Virus record (IMG/VR): IMGVR_UViG_3300042540_000182
Location: 1-29,007 of that record
Source: a virus
Direction: 5' to 3' (one strand)
Length of the DNA: 29,007 bases
Shown here: positions 20,967 to 29,007 of the stretch, in pieces
Numbering within the stretch: the stretch's first letter is position 1
How the letters are laid out: every line of letters begins with the position of its first letter
The notes under the pieces: generated by a model
Told to the model about the DNA's origin: nothing
Seen by the model: only the letters and a program-made list of their open reading frames with translations
The model's database searches: none
Program-made: the position numbers and the translations under genes

Positions 20967-21108
20967 ACCTACCCTGACCTTTATAGGCCTTCTTATAGTT
21001 CTTGCTAGACTTCAAACCACTGGTTTTACTTTTAGCAATTACACCTGGTCTTTTTTTTCTGCTGCCTTTAGGTGCAAAGGCATTTTTTACTGATACTGTT
21101 TTTGCCAT
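20965..21108 (-). CDS. 47-residue basic protein, likely conserved phage structural or DNA-associated protein
   Basis: ATG at 21108 (minus strand) opens a 47-residue frame ending in TAA at 20965-20967. The product begins MAKTVSVKNAF and contains RKKRPGVIAKSKTSGLKSS and KNYKKAYKGQGR at its end. I recognise this KKRPGV...KSKNYKKxYxGQG pattern from small basic proteins found in many tailed phages, of unknown role. It is about 40% Lys/Arg/Ser and has no hydrophobic core, so nucleic-acid or protein-surface binding is likely. A Shine-Dalgarno-like GGAG lies eight bases upstream (21117-21120) inside the end of the giant gene, supporting coupled translation. Confidence 0.75.
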   Translation of the reverse strand: MAKTVSVKNAFAPKGSRKKRPGVIAKSKTSGLKSSKNYKKAYKGQGR

Positions 21109-21112
21109 TGTA

Positions 21113-24100
21113 TTATCTCCAATTTGATGATTTAACCCAGTTAGTTGTTGCTTGTGCGGGATCTAATGATTTACCTGTAACGCCGAATGATCTAAAGAAA
21201 TAACTTATTGCCTTACTTCCTTCTTCTCCTTCTTGCATCCAAGAGTATGGTCCTTCTCTCTGATCCCAATATGCTTTAGTATCATCTATTCCGAAAAGTC
21301 CATTACCTGCTACAAGAGTTGCAGCAGCACCCATTTTCTTATAGTTATCTAAAGTATTTTTCATTGCTATTGCATCCATCTTAAGCATCTCCAAATAGTT
21401 ATCTGCACCTAGTCCAGGTATAGGTAACCATTGTACTGTTTCATTCTTAAGTTGCATTGTCATAAGGAGTGCATGGTTAGTTAACCATCCCCCTAATTTA
21501 AAGTCTGCCTCATTTTCACTTACCCCAAAGAAAGGTAATGGTCCTGATCTAGCTCTAATCTTTTCAAACTTATCTTCATCATCTTCATCAAATCCAAAGA
21601 TCATTGAGATAGCCATGCTAAATAAAATAAGGTATGCTACATCTGCAGTTGTCTTAAACATTGCTGCTTTTTCAGATGGAGACAAGAAGCTAAAGTATTC
21701 TCCTCTGCTTTGTATTCCTCTGAACAGTGCTCTCATAGCTTCAACATGGAATCCCATTACCGTATCCCCAACAGCGGCATCGTATCTGTATTTAGGATTA
21801 CGTATGCTACCTCTGAACTGATATCTGTTCAAGAACATTCTAATAAACCAGCGCTTAAATGCAATGATAAATCTAAATGCCATAAACTTATCAGCCTCAG
21901 AGTAATCAAATTTAGCAAAGGAACCGTTGAGATTATTGTTGACACCCTGTACCTTATTCTTAAATGCTTTAAAGTTTGCACCACCAATTCCCCATTCAGG
22001 GTCTACACCTTCTTTTAATCTTATTTGATTGTCTACTGTTTCCCACGCATCTATATATGCGATTCTTTTAGTAACTCCATTAATTGTTTGGGTTACATTT
22101 TTTTCATGATTCATCATTGCACCAAATATGGACAATGATGAATTTAATTCTGTCCATTTACGGAAACTAGTCATCCAGGTCAGTCCACCAAGAGCATCTT
22201 TAGTTAATGATCTTGAACCGTGATCTGCAAACTTTTCTTCAAATCGTCCCTGTACAGCGTCAAAGATTTCTACAAGCTGTTCATCGTGTGACTTAGGTCC
22301 AAACTTATTTACATTCAGACTTATCTCCCACATTGTTTTATTAGACCAAGCTACGCCTTTAGCATAGTTAGTCATGTTATAGTACTGGCCACCGGCAGCT
22401 TCTTGCATGCTTTGGATTCTAGCAGAGAAAGAGTTCTTCAATCCACTTGGTATATCCATAGCAAAGTATCCAAAGGCAGATAACTTCATGATGTTATCTA
22501 CTGCCTTATTAATCCAGTGGTTGTCTTTATCTTTTCCAAGAACACCTTTACGTACTACTCCTTCAAATTCCCTCTCTATAAAATTGTCTATTGCTGTTTC
22601 TCTAACTGACTTTTCTTTATCTTTTCCAAGAGTTGTTTTTTCAGCAACCAGATTCCAGGGACTATTGTTCCTCTGCATCTTCTTATGAATATTTTTAAAT
22701 TCATTGATTGCATCAGAAGAACCTCTCATTACCATCTGCAGTGCTCTAGCTACAGGATTCATTTCAATGAGTTTCCTTTGCTTTTCAGATGCAATCATAA
22801 ACTTTAACATACTATATGTTAAGTCTAATGATACATCATCAGCTTCTAGTGCGGACAATCCGGTGATTGGTATTCCAGCATTTTCATCATTATATACTTC
22901 ACCATCCATGATCATCATCTGATCCTTAAAGTTGTAGCCTTCTTCAGCATCATCCGGTGCAGGTTGAAATAATGACTTAACTCTTCTCCACCATCTAGAT
23001 ACTGGATTCTCTAATTTACCTTCAGCGGTAAAGTACTCCATTCTAGATTCGTAACCTTCTTTTCTGTAGCGGGGTATATCAAACCCAAGCTTTGAGTTGT
23101 TTGGACTTCCCTCTTGAAAAGTAAAATGCCATTTAGTTAAAGCAATAATAGCATTGTATAAGTTCTTATCCGTATCTCGGATACTAAAGAACTTTTCATT
23201 TACATATTTCTTATCTTCAATATCAAGTCTAGGTAACCAGTTGCCCTTATTATCCATATTAGCTTTGGTAATATCTCCTTGCTCGATTGCCTCTAGTACT
23301 GATACAGGCTTTGTTATAAACTTATCCTTTACAGTTCTTTCATAATATAAATGGTTAGGCATACCAACTATAGCTTCTTCCTGACCCAAGGAGTTAGTAA
23401 AGCTAAATATTTCAAAGTACTGTATGTTCTTGGGTCTTACTACACTCCATGCCTTAACTCTTTCTAACTTTCTAGTCTTTACACCAAACTTATCGGTAAC
23501 TGTTTTGATAATATGGTTCTTATCAAACCAGTCTTTAAATTCTGGATTGGTACTAACTACAGTATTATAGAAGTCCATATTCAAAACTCTATCTGCAGTA
23601 TCCATTGTAAGATCTTTCATGTCAAAGTTTGACTCTAGAAGATCCATGTCAACAAGGCTCAGATAGTTATTGAACATATCCATGTAATAATCTGTTGGAT
23701 ATGATTGCTGGAGTTCACCAAGTTCTGAGTATAGCTGATACAGTTTAGCTTTATCTGCTTTAGTTAAACCAAACTGTGATTTCTTATCTAGTAATACCTT
23801 TACTTCTTCACGTTCTTCTTTAGTAATAGGTTCCCCTTCAGATAATTTTTCATAGTAATTACTAAGGGTAGCATGCTCAAGTTCTGTTAGACCAGTAAGC
23901 TTAGGTAGATTTTCTTTTGCAAGATTGATTAACTCTTGTGTTTCTTTAATAGCTTCAATATTACGGAGGTCCATTGCTGTACCTTCAGGCTGATTATCCT
24001 CATCTCTATAGGGATTCATCAGCTGTAAAAGCTTTTCGTAATGCTTACTTATATCATAATCAGTCTGTAAATTCTTAGGTAGCTTACTAGTTATTGTTTT

Positions 24101-26845
24101 AATTTCATCAGTAATCCTTTTTTGTTCAGCATAAAAGCTATCCTTAATTACAGTTCTGGTATTTTTTTCAATCCACTTATTTCTAAGTTTCATGAATGGA
24201 ACACCCCATTTCTCATATCCTTGGTCAATAAGTGACTGTTCATATGCAGCAAGAGAATTAGTAAACAGTTCTGGAATTAGAGTATTATCATACAGATCTT
24301 TAGATGCGTTTCTAAATTCTCTAAGTCTTTCTGCAATCTTTACACTTTCCTCATCTTTTAATTGACCAGAAGAAGTGTAGTTAGAATGTAACTGTCTGTA
24401 TTCTCTCCAAAGATTGGCTAGTTCATCTCTAGTATCAAAGTTCTCATTAGTCGTAGAGATACCAATAGATGTAGTAAGATTCTGAATTTTGGATAACAAT
24501 TCATTTCTTGCAGCTTCAGCCTTTGCACCTATGATGTCGCCAGGTCCTTGATTAAAAACACTAAACCTATTGTAGTATGCATCAGTATATGGAGTATGAA
24601 AATACTTTTGCTCATATGCTCTTTTCTCCTGCTTAAGTCTTAGTACTTCATCATTGTTACCTGATGTGTAAGCTACTTCAGTTGCTGCTCTAATCTCCGA
24701 TTCTAATCTAGAAATGTCAGAACGATAATCTTTCCAAGGATTGATAATGGTATTTACATCCTTGGTAACATACTTACCGTCTTTATCAATACTACCCTTC
24801 TTATCTCTAAAGGTTGACCTTCTACCAAATGCTGCAGGGTTTGATTGGTTATATCCTGCTGCCTCAAGTAATGGCTTAACCTCATTCAAGAAAGTATTTC
24901 CTTTCTTTTGTGCAGAGTTAAATACATCTGTGAGGTTATTCTTTACCCATCCCGCAAATCCAAATACAATTGGATCTTGGTTATATACAAAACCTTCAAG
25001 AAAAGAATTAAGAGCATGACTGTCTCCAAGTTTACCAGTCATTAAATAATCTATCTTTTCATCAGTAAGATATGCTCCATCTCTGTAGCTCTTCATTTTT
25101 AGAATCTCATAGTTGTGAGACTCTATAGATGACATTGGCTGACCTTTTTCTTTTTTGTTTTTTAGGTCAAGAAATTCGGAAAGTTCTGGACCTTCAAGAC
25201 CCCAATAGTCTTTTTGTTTCTGAGCTATAATACTTGCAGGGGCATTTCTTTTACGAAGATCCTCCATCATCTGGTCATACTTAGCATCAATTGCAGTTCG
25301 CATTGGTGCTATATGAGACTTTAGAATTTGTGATACACCTTCAGAATATACTTTGTTTGCCGTCTTTTGTGCATTAGATATCTTTCTTCTAATACCACCA
25401 ACTAATGATATAATAGGATTATCAGGTTTAATTACCCCAGACTGCAACTCATCATTGATACCGGTCTCTAATCCATTTAAGAACTCGTCCCATGAATTCA
25501 TCATGTTGTTAAAGTAAAATACTTTAGCTACATTATCCTGGGAATTCATATCCTTCACCAGATTGATCAGTTCAGTATGAACTCTATCTGTCATTACATT
25601 AAGGCGGAGTAAACTATCAAGGAATGCCTTAGTGTGCTGCTTAGCAAATTCAGCATCCTGTTGAAGTCTTGTCATTTCATTTACCAAGTATACATTCTTA
25701 CTTTGGTAAGGTGCCAAGCTTTCGTAAATCTCTCTAAGGTCCGACCTCTGGTACAAATCTTTAAGGATTTGCTCCATTGCCTTATAGTCCTTATTGTTTT
25801 TTATAAGCTGAATGTGACCGGAGATCATACTGAATAACTCATCAGTTGAGCCTTGCAAAGTATTCTGTGATACTTTTTCCATTGACTCAATTAAGTTATC
25901 GTACTCAGTCATGTAGGCTGCTATGTCCTCACGTGTAATTGTGTTTGGATCTATATCAAACTTTTCCAACATTAACATGTCGGCCAATTCACCAAGAGTA
26001 GTATTAGCATCAAGTTTTTCAACTTTTACTTTTCCAAATGCTCTACGTAAGAGTTGTTTAATAGCATATAACAGATTGGAAATGAACTTGTTAAATGCAG
26101 AATCAGATGTATCTGTTGCTGCTTTAGTTAAAGCCATAACCAATACCTCCTCCATTACGATTGGATCATTTGGTGCAGCAGAAGGATAAGCTTTCTTTGA
26201 ATTGTCAAGTAATTCTTGACCTTTCGGTGTAGCCATTACCTGCTTATAAAGACTATCAAATAGTTCAGGATTGGCTGTTGCAATTGCTCTTACTAGAGGA
26301 TGAGCAAATTCATGGAATACAGACTTCTCTGTTGCTAGTTCTGGTAAGATATAAATAGTATCTCCAAAATAAAAAGCAGGTTGTCCAGACCAAACATTTA
26401 CATCTTTAGTAATCTCTTGTGCTTGAGCAGCAGTAACAAATTCATAGGGTACGCCTAAATTGCTACTTAATTTTTCTGCAACAGCTTTTATAATAGCACG
26501 GCCCTTAACATTTGACTGAGATTCAGTGTCAATCTGTAGGCCTTCTCTTATAACCTTATACCAAGGAAATGCATTCTCTATATCAGCAAAGTAATCTTTA
26601 GAACCTACTGGAGCTTCTGTAACCAACTGCCTATCAGGAGAGTTAATGAAGATATTATAATCATCCATTATTTTATTGAACTCATTACTAGTCGGCATAG
26701 TAGGTTCTTCCCCTGGCTTAAGGCTAGAGTTATGAATCATATATGCTCTCAATGCCTGACTTACAGCAGATCTTTCAGGTATACCTACGGATATAGCATG
26801 TTCTACTAATGGTTCAAATTCTGATGGTATCGGACAAGAGTTCAT
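21113..26845 (-). CDS. 1910-residue virion-type protein with N-terminal zincin motif
   Basis: One of the giant late proteins. Residues 178-182 are HEFAH (in KSVFHEFAHPL), and EEVLVMAL at 232-239 gives a candidate third zinc ligand, so an HExxH zincin metalloprotease domain occupies about residues 80-290. The remainder is mostly long helices, with several coiled-coil-like stretches. Near residue 1740 a hydrophobic segment (AYLILFSMAISMIFGF) is followed by an acidic DEDDEDK stretch, and further hydrophobic patches occur near 1440-1450. Similar giant proteins in crAss-like phages are ejected cargo proteins linked to the virion RNA polymerase; a protease inside fits processing of cargo. No DxDGD polymerase motif is visible. 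Starts in TAATG overlap with the previous gene. Confidence 0.8.
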   Translation of the reverse strand: MNSCPIPSEFEPLVEHAISVGIPERSAVSQALRAYMIHNSSLKPGEEPTMPTSNEFNKIMDDYNIFINSPDRQLVTEAPVGSKDYFADIENAFPWYKVIREGLQIDTESQSNVKGRAIIKAVAEKLSSNLGVPYEFVTAAQAQEITKDVNVWSGQPAFYFGDTIYILPELATEKSVFHEFAHPLVRAIATANPELFDSLYKQVMATPKGQELLDNSKKAYPSAAPNDPIVMEEVLVMALTKAATDTSDSAFNKFISNLLYAIKQLLRRAFGKVKVEKLDANTTLGELADMLMLEKFDIDPNTITREDIAAYMTEYDNLIESMEKVSQNTLQGSTDELFSMISGHIQLIKNNKDYKAMEQILKDLYQRSDLREIYESLAPYQSKNVYLVNEMTRLQQDAEFAKQHTKAFLDSLLRLNVMTDRVHTELINLVKDMNSQDNVAKVFYFNNMMNSWDEFLNGLETGINDELQSGVIKPDNPIISLVGGIRRKISNAQKTANKVYSEGVSQILKSHIAPMRTAIDAKYDQMMEDLRKRNAPASIIAQKQKDYWGLEGPELSEFLDLKNKKEKGQPMSSIESHNYEILKMKSYRDGAYLTDEKIDYLMTGKLGDSHALNSFLEGFVYNQDPIVFGFAGWVKNNLTDVFNSAQKKGNTFLNEVKPLLEAAGYNQSNPAAFGRRSTFRDKKGSIDKDGKYVTKDVNTIINPWKDYRSDISRLESEIRAATEVAYTSGNNDEVLRLKQEKRAYEQKYFHTPYTDAYYNRFSVFNQGPGDIIGAKAEAARNELLSKIQNLTTSIGISTTNENFDTRDELANLWREYRQLHSNYTSSGQLKDEESVKIAERLREFRNASKDLYDNTLIPELFTNSLAAYEQSLIDQGYEKWGVPFMKLRNKWIEKNTRTVIKDSFYAEQKRITDEIKTITSKLPKNLQTDYDISKHYEKLLQLMNPYRDEDNQPEGTAMDLRNIEAIKETQELINLAKENLPKLTGLTELEHATLSNYYEKLSEGEPITKEEREEVKVLLDKKSQFGLTKADKAKLYQLYSELGELQQSYPTDYYMDMFNNYLSLVDMDLLESNFDMKDLTMDTADRVLNMDFYNTVVSTNPEFKDWFDKNHIIKTVTDKFGVKTRKLERVKAWSVVRPKNIQYFEIFSFTNSLGQEEAIVGMPNHLYYERTVKDKFITKPVSVLEAIEQGDITKANMDNKGNWLPRLDIEDKKYVNEKFFSIRDTDKNLYNAIIALTKWHFTFQEGSPNNSKLGFDIPRYRKEGYESRMEYFTAEGKLENPVSRWWRRVKSLFQPAPDDAEEGYNFKDQMMIMDGEVYNDENAGIPITGLSALEADDVSLDLTYSMLKFMIASEKQRKLIEMNPVARALQMVMRGSSDAINEFKNIHKKMQRNNSPWNLVAEKTTLGKDKEKSVRETAIDNFIEREFEGVVRKGVLGKDKDNHWINKAVDNIMKLSAFGYFAMDIPSGLKNSFSARIQSMQEAAGGQYYNMTNYAKGVAWSNKTMWEISLNVNKFGPKSHDEQLVEIFDAVQGRFEEKFADHGSRSLTKDALGGLTWMTSFRKWTELNSSLSIFGAMMNHEKNVTQTINGVTKRIAYIDAWETVDNQIRLKEGVDPEWGIGGANFKAFKNKVQGVNNNLNGSFAKFDYSEADKFMAFRFIIAFKRWFIRMFLNRYQFRGSIRNPKYRYDAAVGDTVMGFHVEAMRALFRGIQSRGEYFSFLSPSEKAAMFKTTADVAYLILFSMAISMIFGFDEDDEDKFEKIRARSGPLPFFGVSENEADFKLGGWLTNHALLMTMQLKNETVQWLPIPGLGADNYLEMLKMDAIAMKNTLDNYKKMGAAATLVAGNGLFGIDDTKAYWDQREGPYSWMQEGEEGSKAISYFFRSFGVTGKSLDPAQATTNWVKSSNWR
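21117..21120 (-). promoter_or_regulatory. ribosome-binding site of the small basic gene
   Basis: GGAG on the minus strand, eight bases before the ATG at 21108, within the last codons of the upstream giant gene. It decides the start of the small gene and suggests coupled translation. Confidence 0.5.
22524..22631 (-). repeat. in-frame duplicated 30-residue unit within the giant protein
   Basis: The 18-base sequence TCTTTATCTTTTCCAAGA occurs at 22524-22541 and 22614-22631, exactly 90 bases (30 codons) apart. The encoded units both begin LGKDK and keep a loosely matching A-x-D-N stretch seven residues later (TAIDNFI and KAVDNIM), so this looks like an old tandem duplication. Unit positions are about residues 1405 and 1435. 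Confidence 0.6.
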
Positions 26846-29007
26846 TATGCTAATTTACAAGATTTTTTAAGGTCAAATATTTCGTCATCTGTTACAGGCT
26901 GTCTAGACTGTACAATTCTTCTACCCTCAAGTGTCTTTAAGTAATTAGGATTTAGGTATCCGAATTTCTCAAATAACTGCTGCGAAAGATAGTTAAAAGT
27001 TTCTGGAGCTGATGGTTCAAAATCTGGTTTTTCTTTAAGCGGTAAGTACTCATTATATCCAGCCATATATTGACCATAACCGTTAGCATCAAATAATAAT
27101 TCATAACCCTCAGCTTGCTTACTTTTTAACTCATTGATCATTGCATCAATCATTTCCTTGTTTTGCTCTAGGGTATCGTCAGTAAACATTAGTTTTTTGT
27201 CTTGTTTACCAGCACGAGTAGTAGGCATTGAACCTTTTTTAGTTATAATACCGTAGGCATATTCTCCCATTGCTCTATAAGCTGAGTTGTTGCCCTGTGC
27301 ATTTTTAGTTCTTCCGTCTATCTCATTAAATACAACAAGTTGTTTATCAGTGCTTTGTGCAAGAACACTAGCAAACTCCTTCATTATAGCTTCCGTGAGA
27401 TTTTTATCTCCAGTTGAAAACTGTGTACTATTAGTTAAGTTATCTTTTACTAGTGTAAATTTATCTAATTCAATACTCATCTTTCCACTAGGAGCATCAA
27501 GATCAATATACTCTTTTGTGTATCGTCGATATGTGGTTATTTCATCAATAGATTTAGCAAAGGCTTTTACTTTTACCTTCAGAGCCTTATTACCTTCTTC
27601 AGAATACTGTGCTTCAAATAAACTATCGTATAAATCTAATGGGCTAGCATCAGGATTAGCCAAGAACTGCTCATATGGTTCCTTAACTAGATTAAGATAA
27701 CTTTCGTTTGATACAAACGGAACTAGACTGAATGTGCTTGCAGTATCAATACCAGACTGAAGTAATGCAAAGTGTGTCATCTTCTGAAACAGATTGCTTA
27801 GTAAAGCATTCTCAAAAGAATCTTTTACCTTTCTTACTGTAGCATCTGAAAGCTCTTGTAGATTGTCATAGAGTCTTTCTATATCTTTTCCTTTTGGTCT
27901 TCCCCCAATTCTAAGGTTAGATATTTCTGTATTTCCGTATCTAGTATTAACGATCTCCAGGTCACTAAGGAACTGGTACTTTTCAAATAGTTCTGGATTA
28001 GTATCTTTCAGAGCCATGATTTGCTTAGCATATGCTCTCTTGCCAAAGAACATATGCCCATGGTAATTCAAACCATCTAATGTTCTATCTCTAAGGACCA
28101 TCTCATATGCTTTGAAATCTGCATTTGCATCCCCAGTAAATTCTTTTTTATACTCAAAGAATTCTTTGGTCTTAGATATGTTTTCAAAACTATTAGTACC
28201 TATGGACCTATTAATTTCTCTTTGGTATGTGTACTTATAATACAATCCCTCCGAAACATCTCTATCATAGAGGGATAAAACTGTCGAATCTATAGGTGCA
28301 ATTGCATATCCCCAGGCTTGTCCTGATTTATATTTTTCAGAATTAAATATCTCTTTAATTTTTGCCTTATCTACATAAAGTACACCGTCCTTTACAAAAG
28401 CACCATTATTAAGTGATTTTACTTCTTGAATATCATAAGTAAGATCTACGCCATTATATGTTTTTGCATTTGGATCAAACTTATAATAATGCTGCTGGAA
28501 GATAAATGAAATAAGATCTGATCTATATTTATTGATCACATCTTCATCATCCGCCATACCTATTTTTTTCTTAAGTGTTGACAGCTTTTGTCTAAAATTC
28601 TTATCCCGTGCCAACAAAGCAGAAGATATATGATTATTTAATTTGTCACCATCTCTTAATGGGAATATATCTTTGAAGACATCAACAATAAAATCTTGAA
28701 TTTTAAACGCACCCTTAGGAGAGTTATTGATTATCATGTCAACAGACTCCTGTGATATACCATTTGCCAGGTCATTTAATTCACTGAGTTTTGTTCTTGC
28801 TTCAAACAGTGTAGAGGTTTTACTAGTATCAAAGTTTAACTTCTGTGTAAGATTAGTAACTCCATTTGCCATTTCTTCTACTTCTAGATAATGTGCAAAC
28901 ACTGCTCTATCTACATCTGTATACTCTTTACTTTTAATATTATCCTCAAGTGCTTTCTCTGAGAAAAGATTTTTATCTGCATTCTTAGCAAGTCCCTCAA
29001 TTGTTGG
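26845..29007 (-). CDS. very large virion-type protein, C-terminal part only
   Basis: The frame is open from the right edge of the window, and no stop codon occurs in the 35 codons upstream of the GTG at 28902, so the gene begins outside the window; about 720 residues are visible. They are mostly helical with Tyr/Lys-rich segments. The C-terminal region (FDANGYGQYMAGYNEY, ETFNYLSQQLFEKFGYLNP) resembles a motif I recognise in giant proteins of crAss-like phages. No DxDGD polymerase signature or other catalytic motif is visible here. The stop (TAA) overlaps the ATG of the next gene as TAATG, so the two giant genes are translated in tandem; in related phages they may be one polypeptide. Confidence 0.75.
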   Translation of the reverse strand, partial: PTIEGLAKNADKNLFSEKALEDNIKSKEYTDVDRAVFAHYLEVEEMANGVTNLTQKLNFDTSKTSTLFEARTKLSELNDLANGISQESVDMIINNSPKGAFKIQDFIVDVFKDIFPLRDGDKLNNHISSALLARDKNFRQKLSTLKKKIGMADDEDVINKYRSDLISFIFQQHYYKFDPNAKTYNGVDLTYDIQEVKSLNNGAFVKDGVLYVDKAKIKEIFNSEKYKSGQAWGYAIAPIDSTVLSLYDRDVSEGLYYKYTYQREINRSIGTNSFENISKTKEFFEYKKEFTGDANADFKAYEMVLRDRTLDGLNYHGHMFFGKRAYAKQIMALKDTNPELFEKYQFLSDLEIVNTRYGNTEISNLRIGGRPKGKDIERLYDNLQELSDATVRKVKDSFENALLSNLFQKMTHFALLQSGIDTASTFSLVPFVSNESYLNLVKEPYEQFLANPDASPLDLYDSLFEAQYSEEGNKALKVKVKAFAKSIDEITTYRRYTKEYIDLDAPSGKMSIELDKFTLVKDNLTNSTQFSTGDKNLTEAIMKEFASVLAQSTDKQLVVFNEIDGRTKNAQGNNSAYRAMGEYAYGIITKKGSMPTTRAGKQDKKLMFTDDTLEQNKEMIDAMINELKSKQAEGYELLFDANGYGQYMAGYNEYLPLKEKPDFEPSAPETFNYLSQQLFEKFGYLNPNYLKTLEGRRIVQSRQPVTDDEIFDLKKSCKLA

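Noticed and set aside
25634-25837. Plus-strand open frames within the giant minus-strand genes, for example 25634-25837 and 27287-27700
   Set aside because: They lie opposite long intact minus-strand genes, have low-complexity Ser/Leu/Phe content and no ribosome-binding context; they are antisense shadows.
1-29007. Stop-codon reassignment, known in some crAss-like phages
   Set aside because: Genes end in TAA, TAG and TGA alike, with no in-frame TAG or TGA interrupting recognisable domains; the standard code explains all genes.
21113-29007. Virion RNA polymerase catalytic motif (DxDGD)
   Set aside because: I looked for it in both giant frames and found none; FGFDEDDEDK is only an acidic stretch. 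It may lie beyond the right edge.

Overview
The window is AT-rich and almost fully coding. Genes abut or overlap by 1-50 nt, no bacterial housekeeping genes are visible, and TAA, TAG and TGA all serve as ordinary stops. It reads as part of a tailed double-stranded DNA phage genome. The best fit is a crAss-like phage (Crassvirales) or close relative infecting Bacteroidota. Reasons are the replication set (uracil-DNA glycosylase, DnaB-like helicase, Sak4-like ATPase, SSB-like protein, primase, PD-(D/E)XK nuclease, family B polymerase), the block of giant late proteins on the opposite strand, mostly SD-less A-rich start regions, and one Bacteroides-type promoter (TAnnTTTG). Lineage is inferred from gene content; no search was run.

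Region 1 (1-3820, + strand) is an accessory block of small genes. It holds the end of a gene entering from the left, an exported protein, a Cys-rich mini-protein, small membrane proteins with perfect Shine-Dalgarno sequences, a radical-SAM protein of the spore photoproduct lyase family, and a membrane-anchored coiled-coil protein with a basic tail. Region 2 (3820-4230) is an isolated minus-strand gene with its own promoter candidate and a terminator whose loop contains the stop codon.

Region 3 (4231-9040, + strand) carries DNA repair and replication: UDG, a winged-helix-like protein beside the helicase, the DnaB-like helicase, a RecA-fold/Sak4-like ATPase and an SSB-like protein, closed by a strong terminator. 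Region 4 (9043-19820, + strand) holds a primase lacking zinc cysteines, a GIY-YIG-like nuclease, two small proteins resembling DUF6878 and DUF6915, a zincin/VWA protein next to a MoxR-like AAA+ ATPase, a PD-(D/E)XK nuclease, several hypothetical proteins, and a family B DNA polymerase ending in a sliding-clamp-binding motif. Region 5 (19827-20904, + strand) carries two all-alpha NTP-pyrophosphatase-like genes and a small protein.

The strands converge at a terminator near 20938-20966. Beyond it, region 6 (20965-29007, - strand) holds a 47-residue basic protein missed by length-limited gene calling, a 1910-residue protein with an N-terminal HEFAH zincin motif, and the C-terminal part of a second very large protein running off the right edge. 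In crAss-like phages such giant proteins are virion cargo ejected with the DNA. I saw no RNA polymerase DxDGD motif here. No tRNA, CRISPR array or transposable element was seen, and no gene-free stretch exceeds 300 bases.
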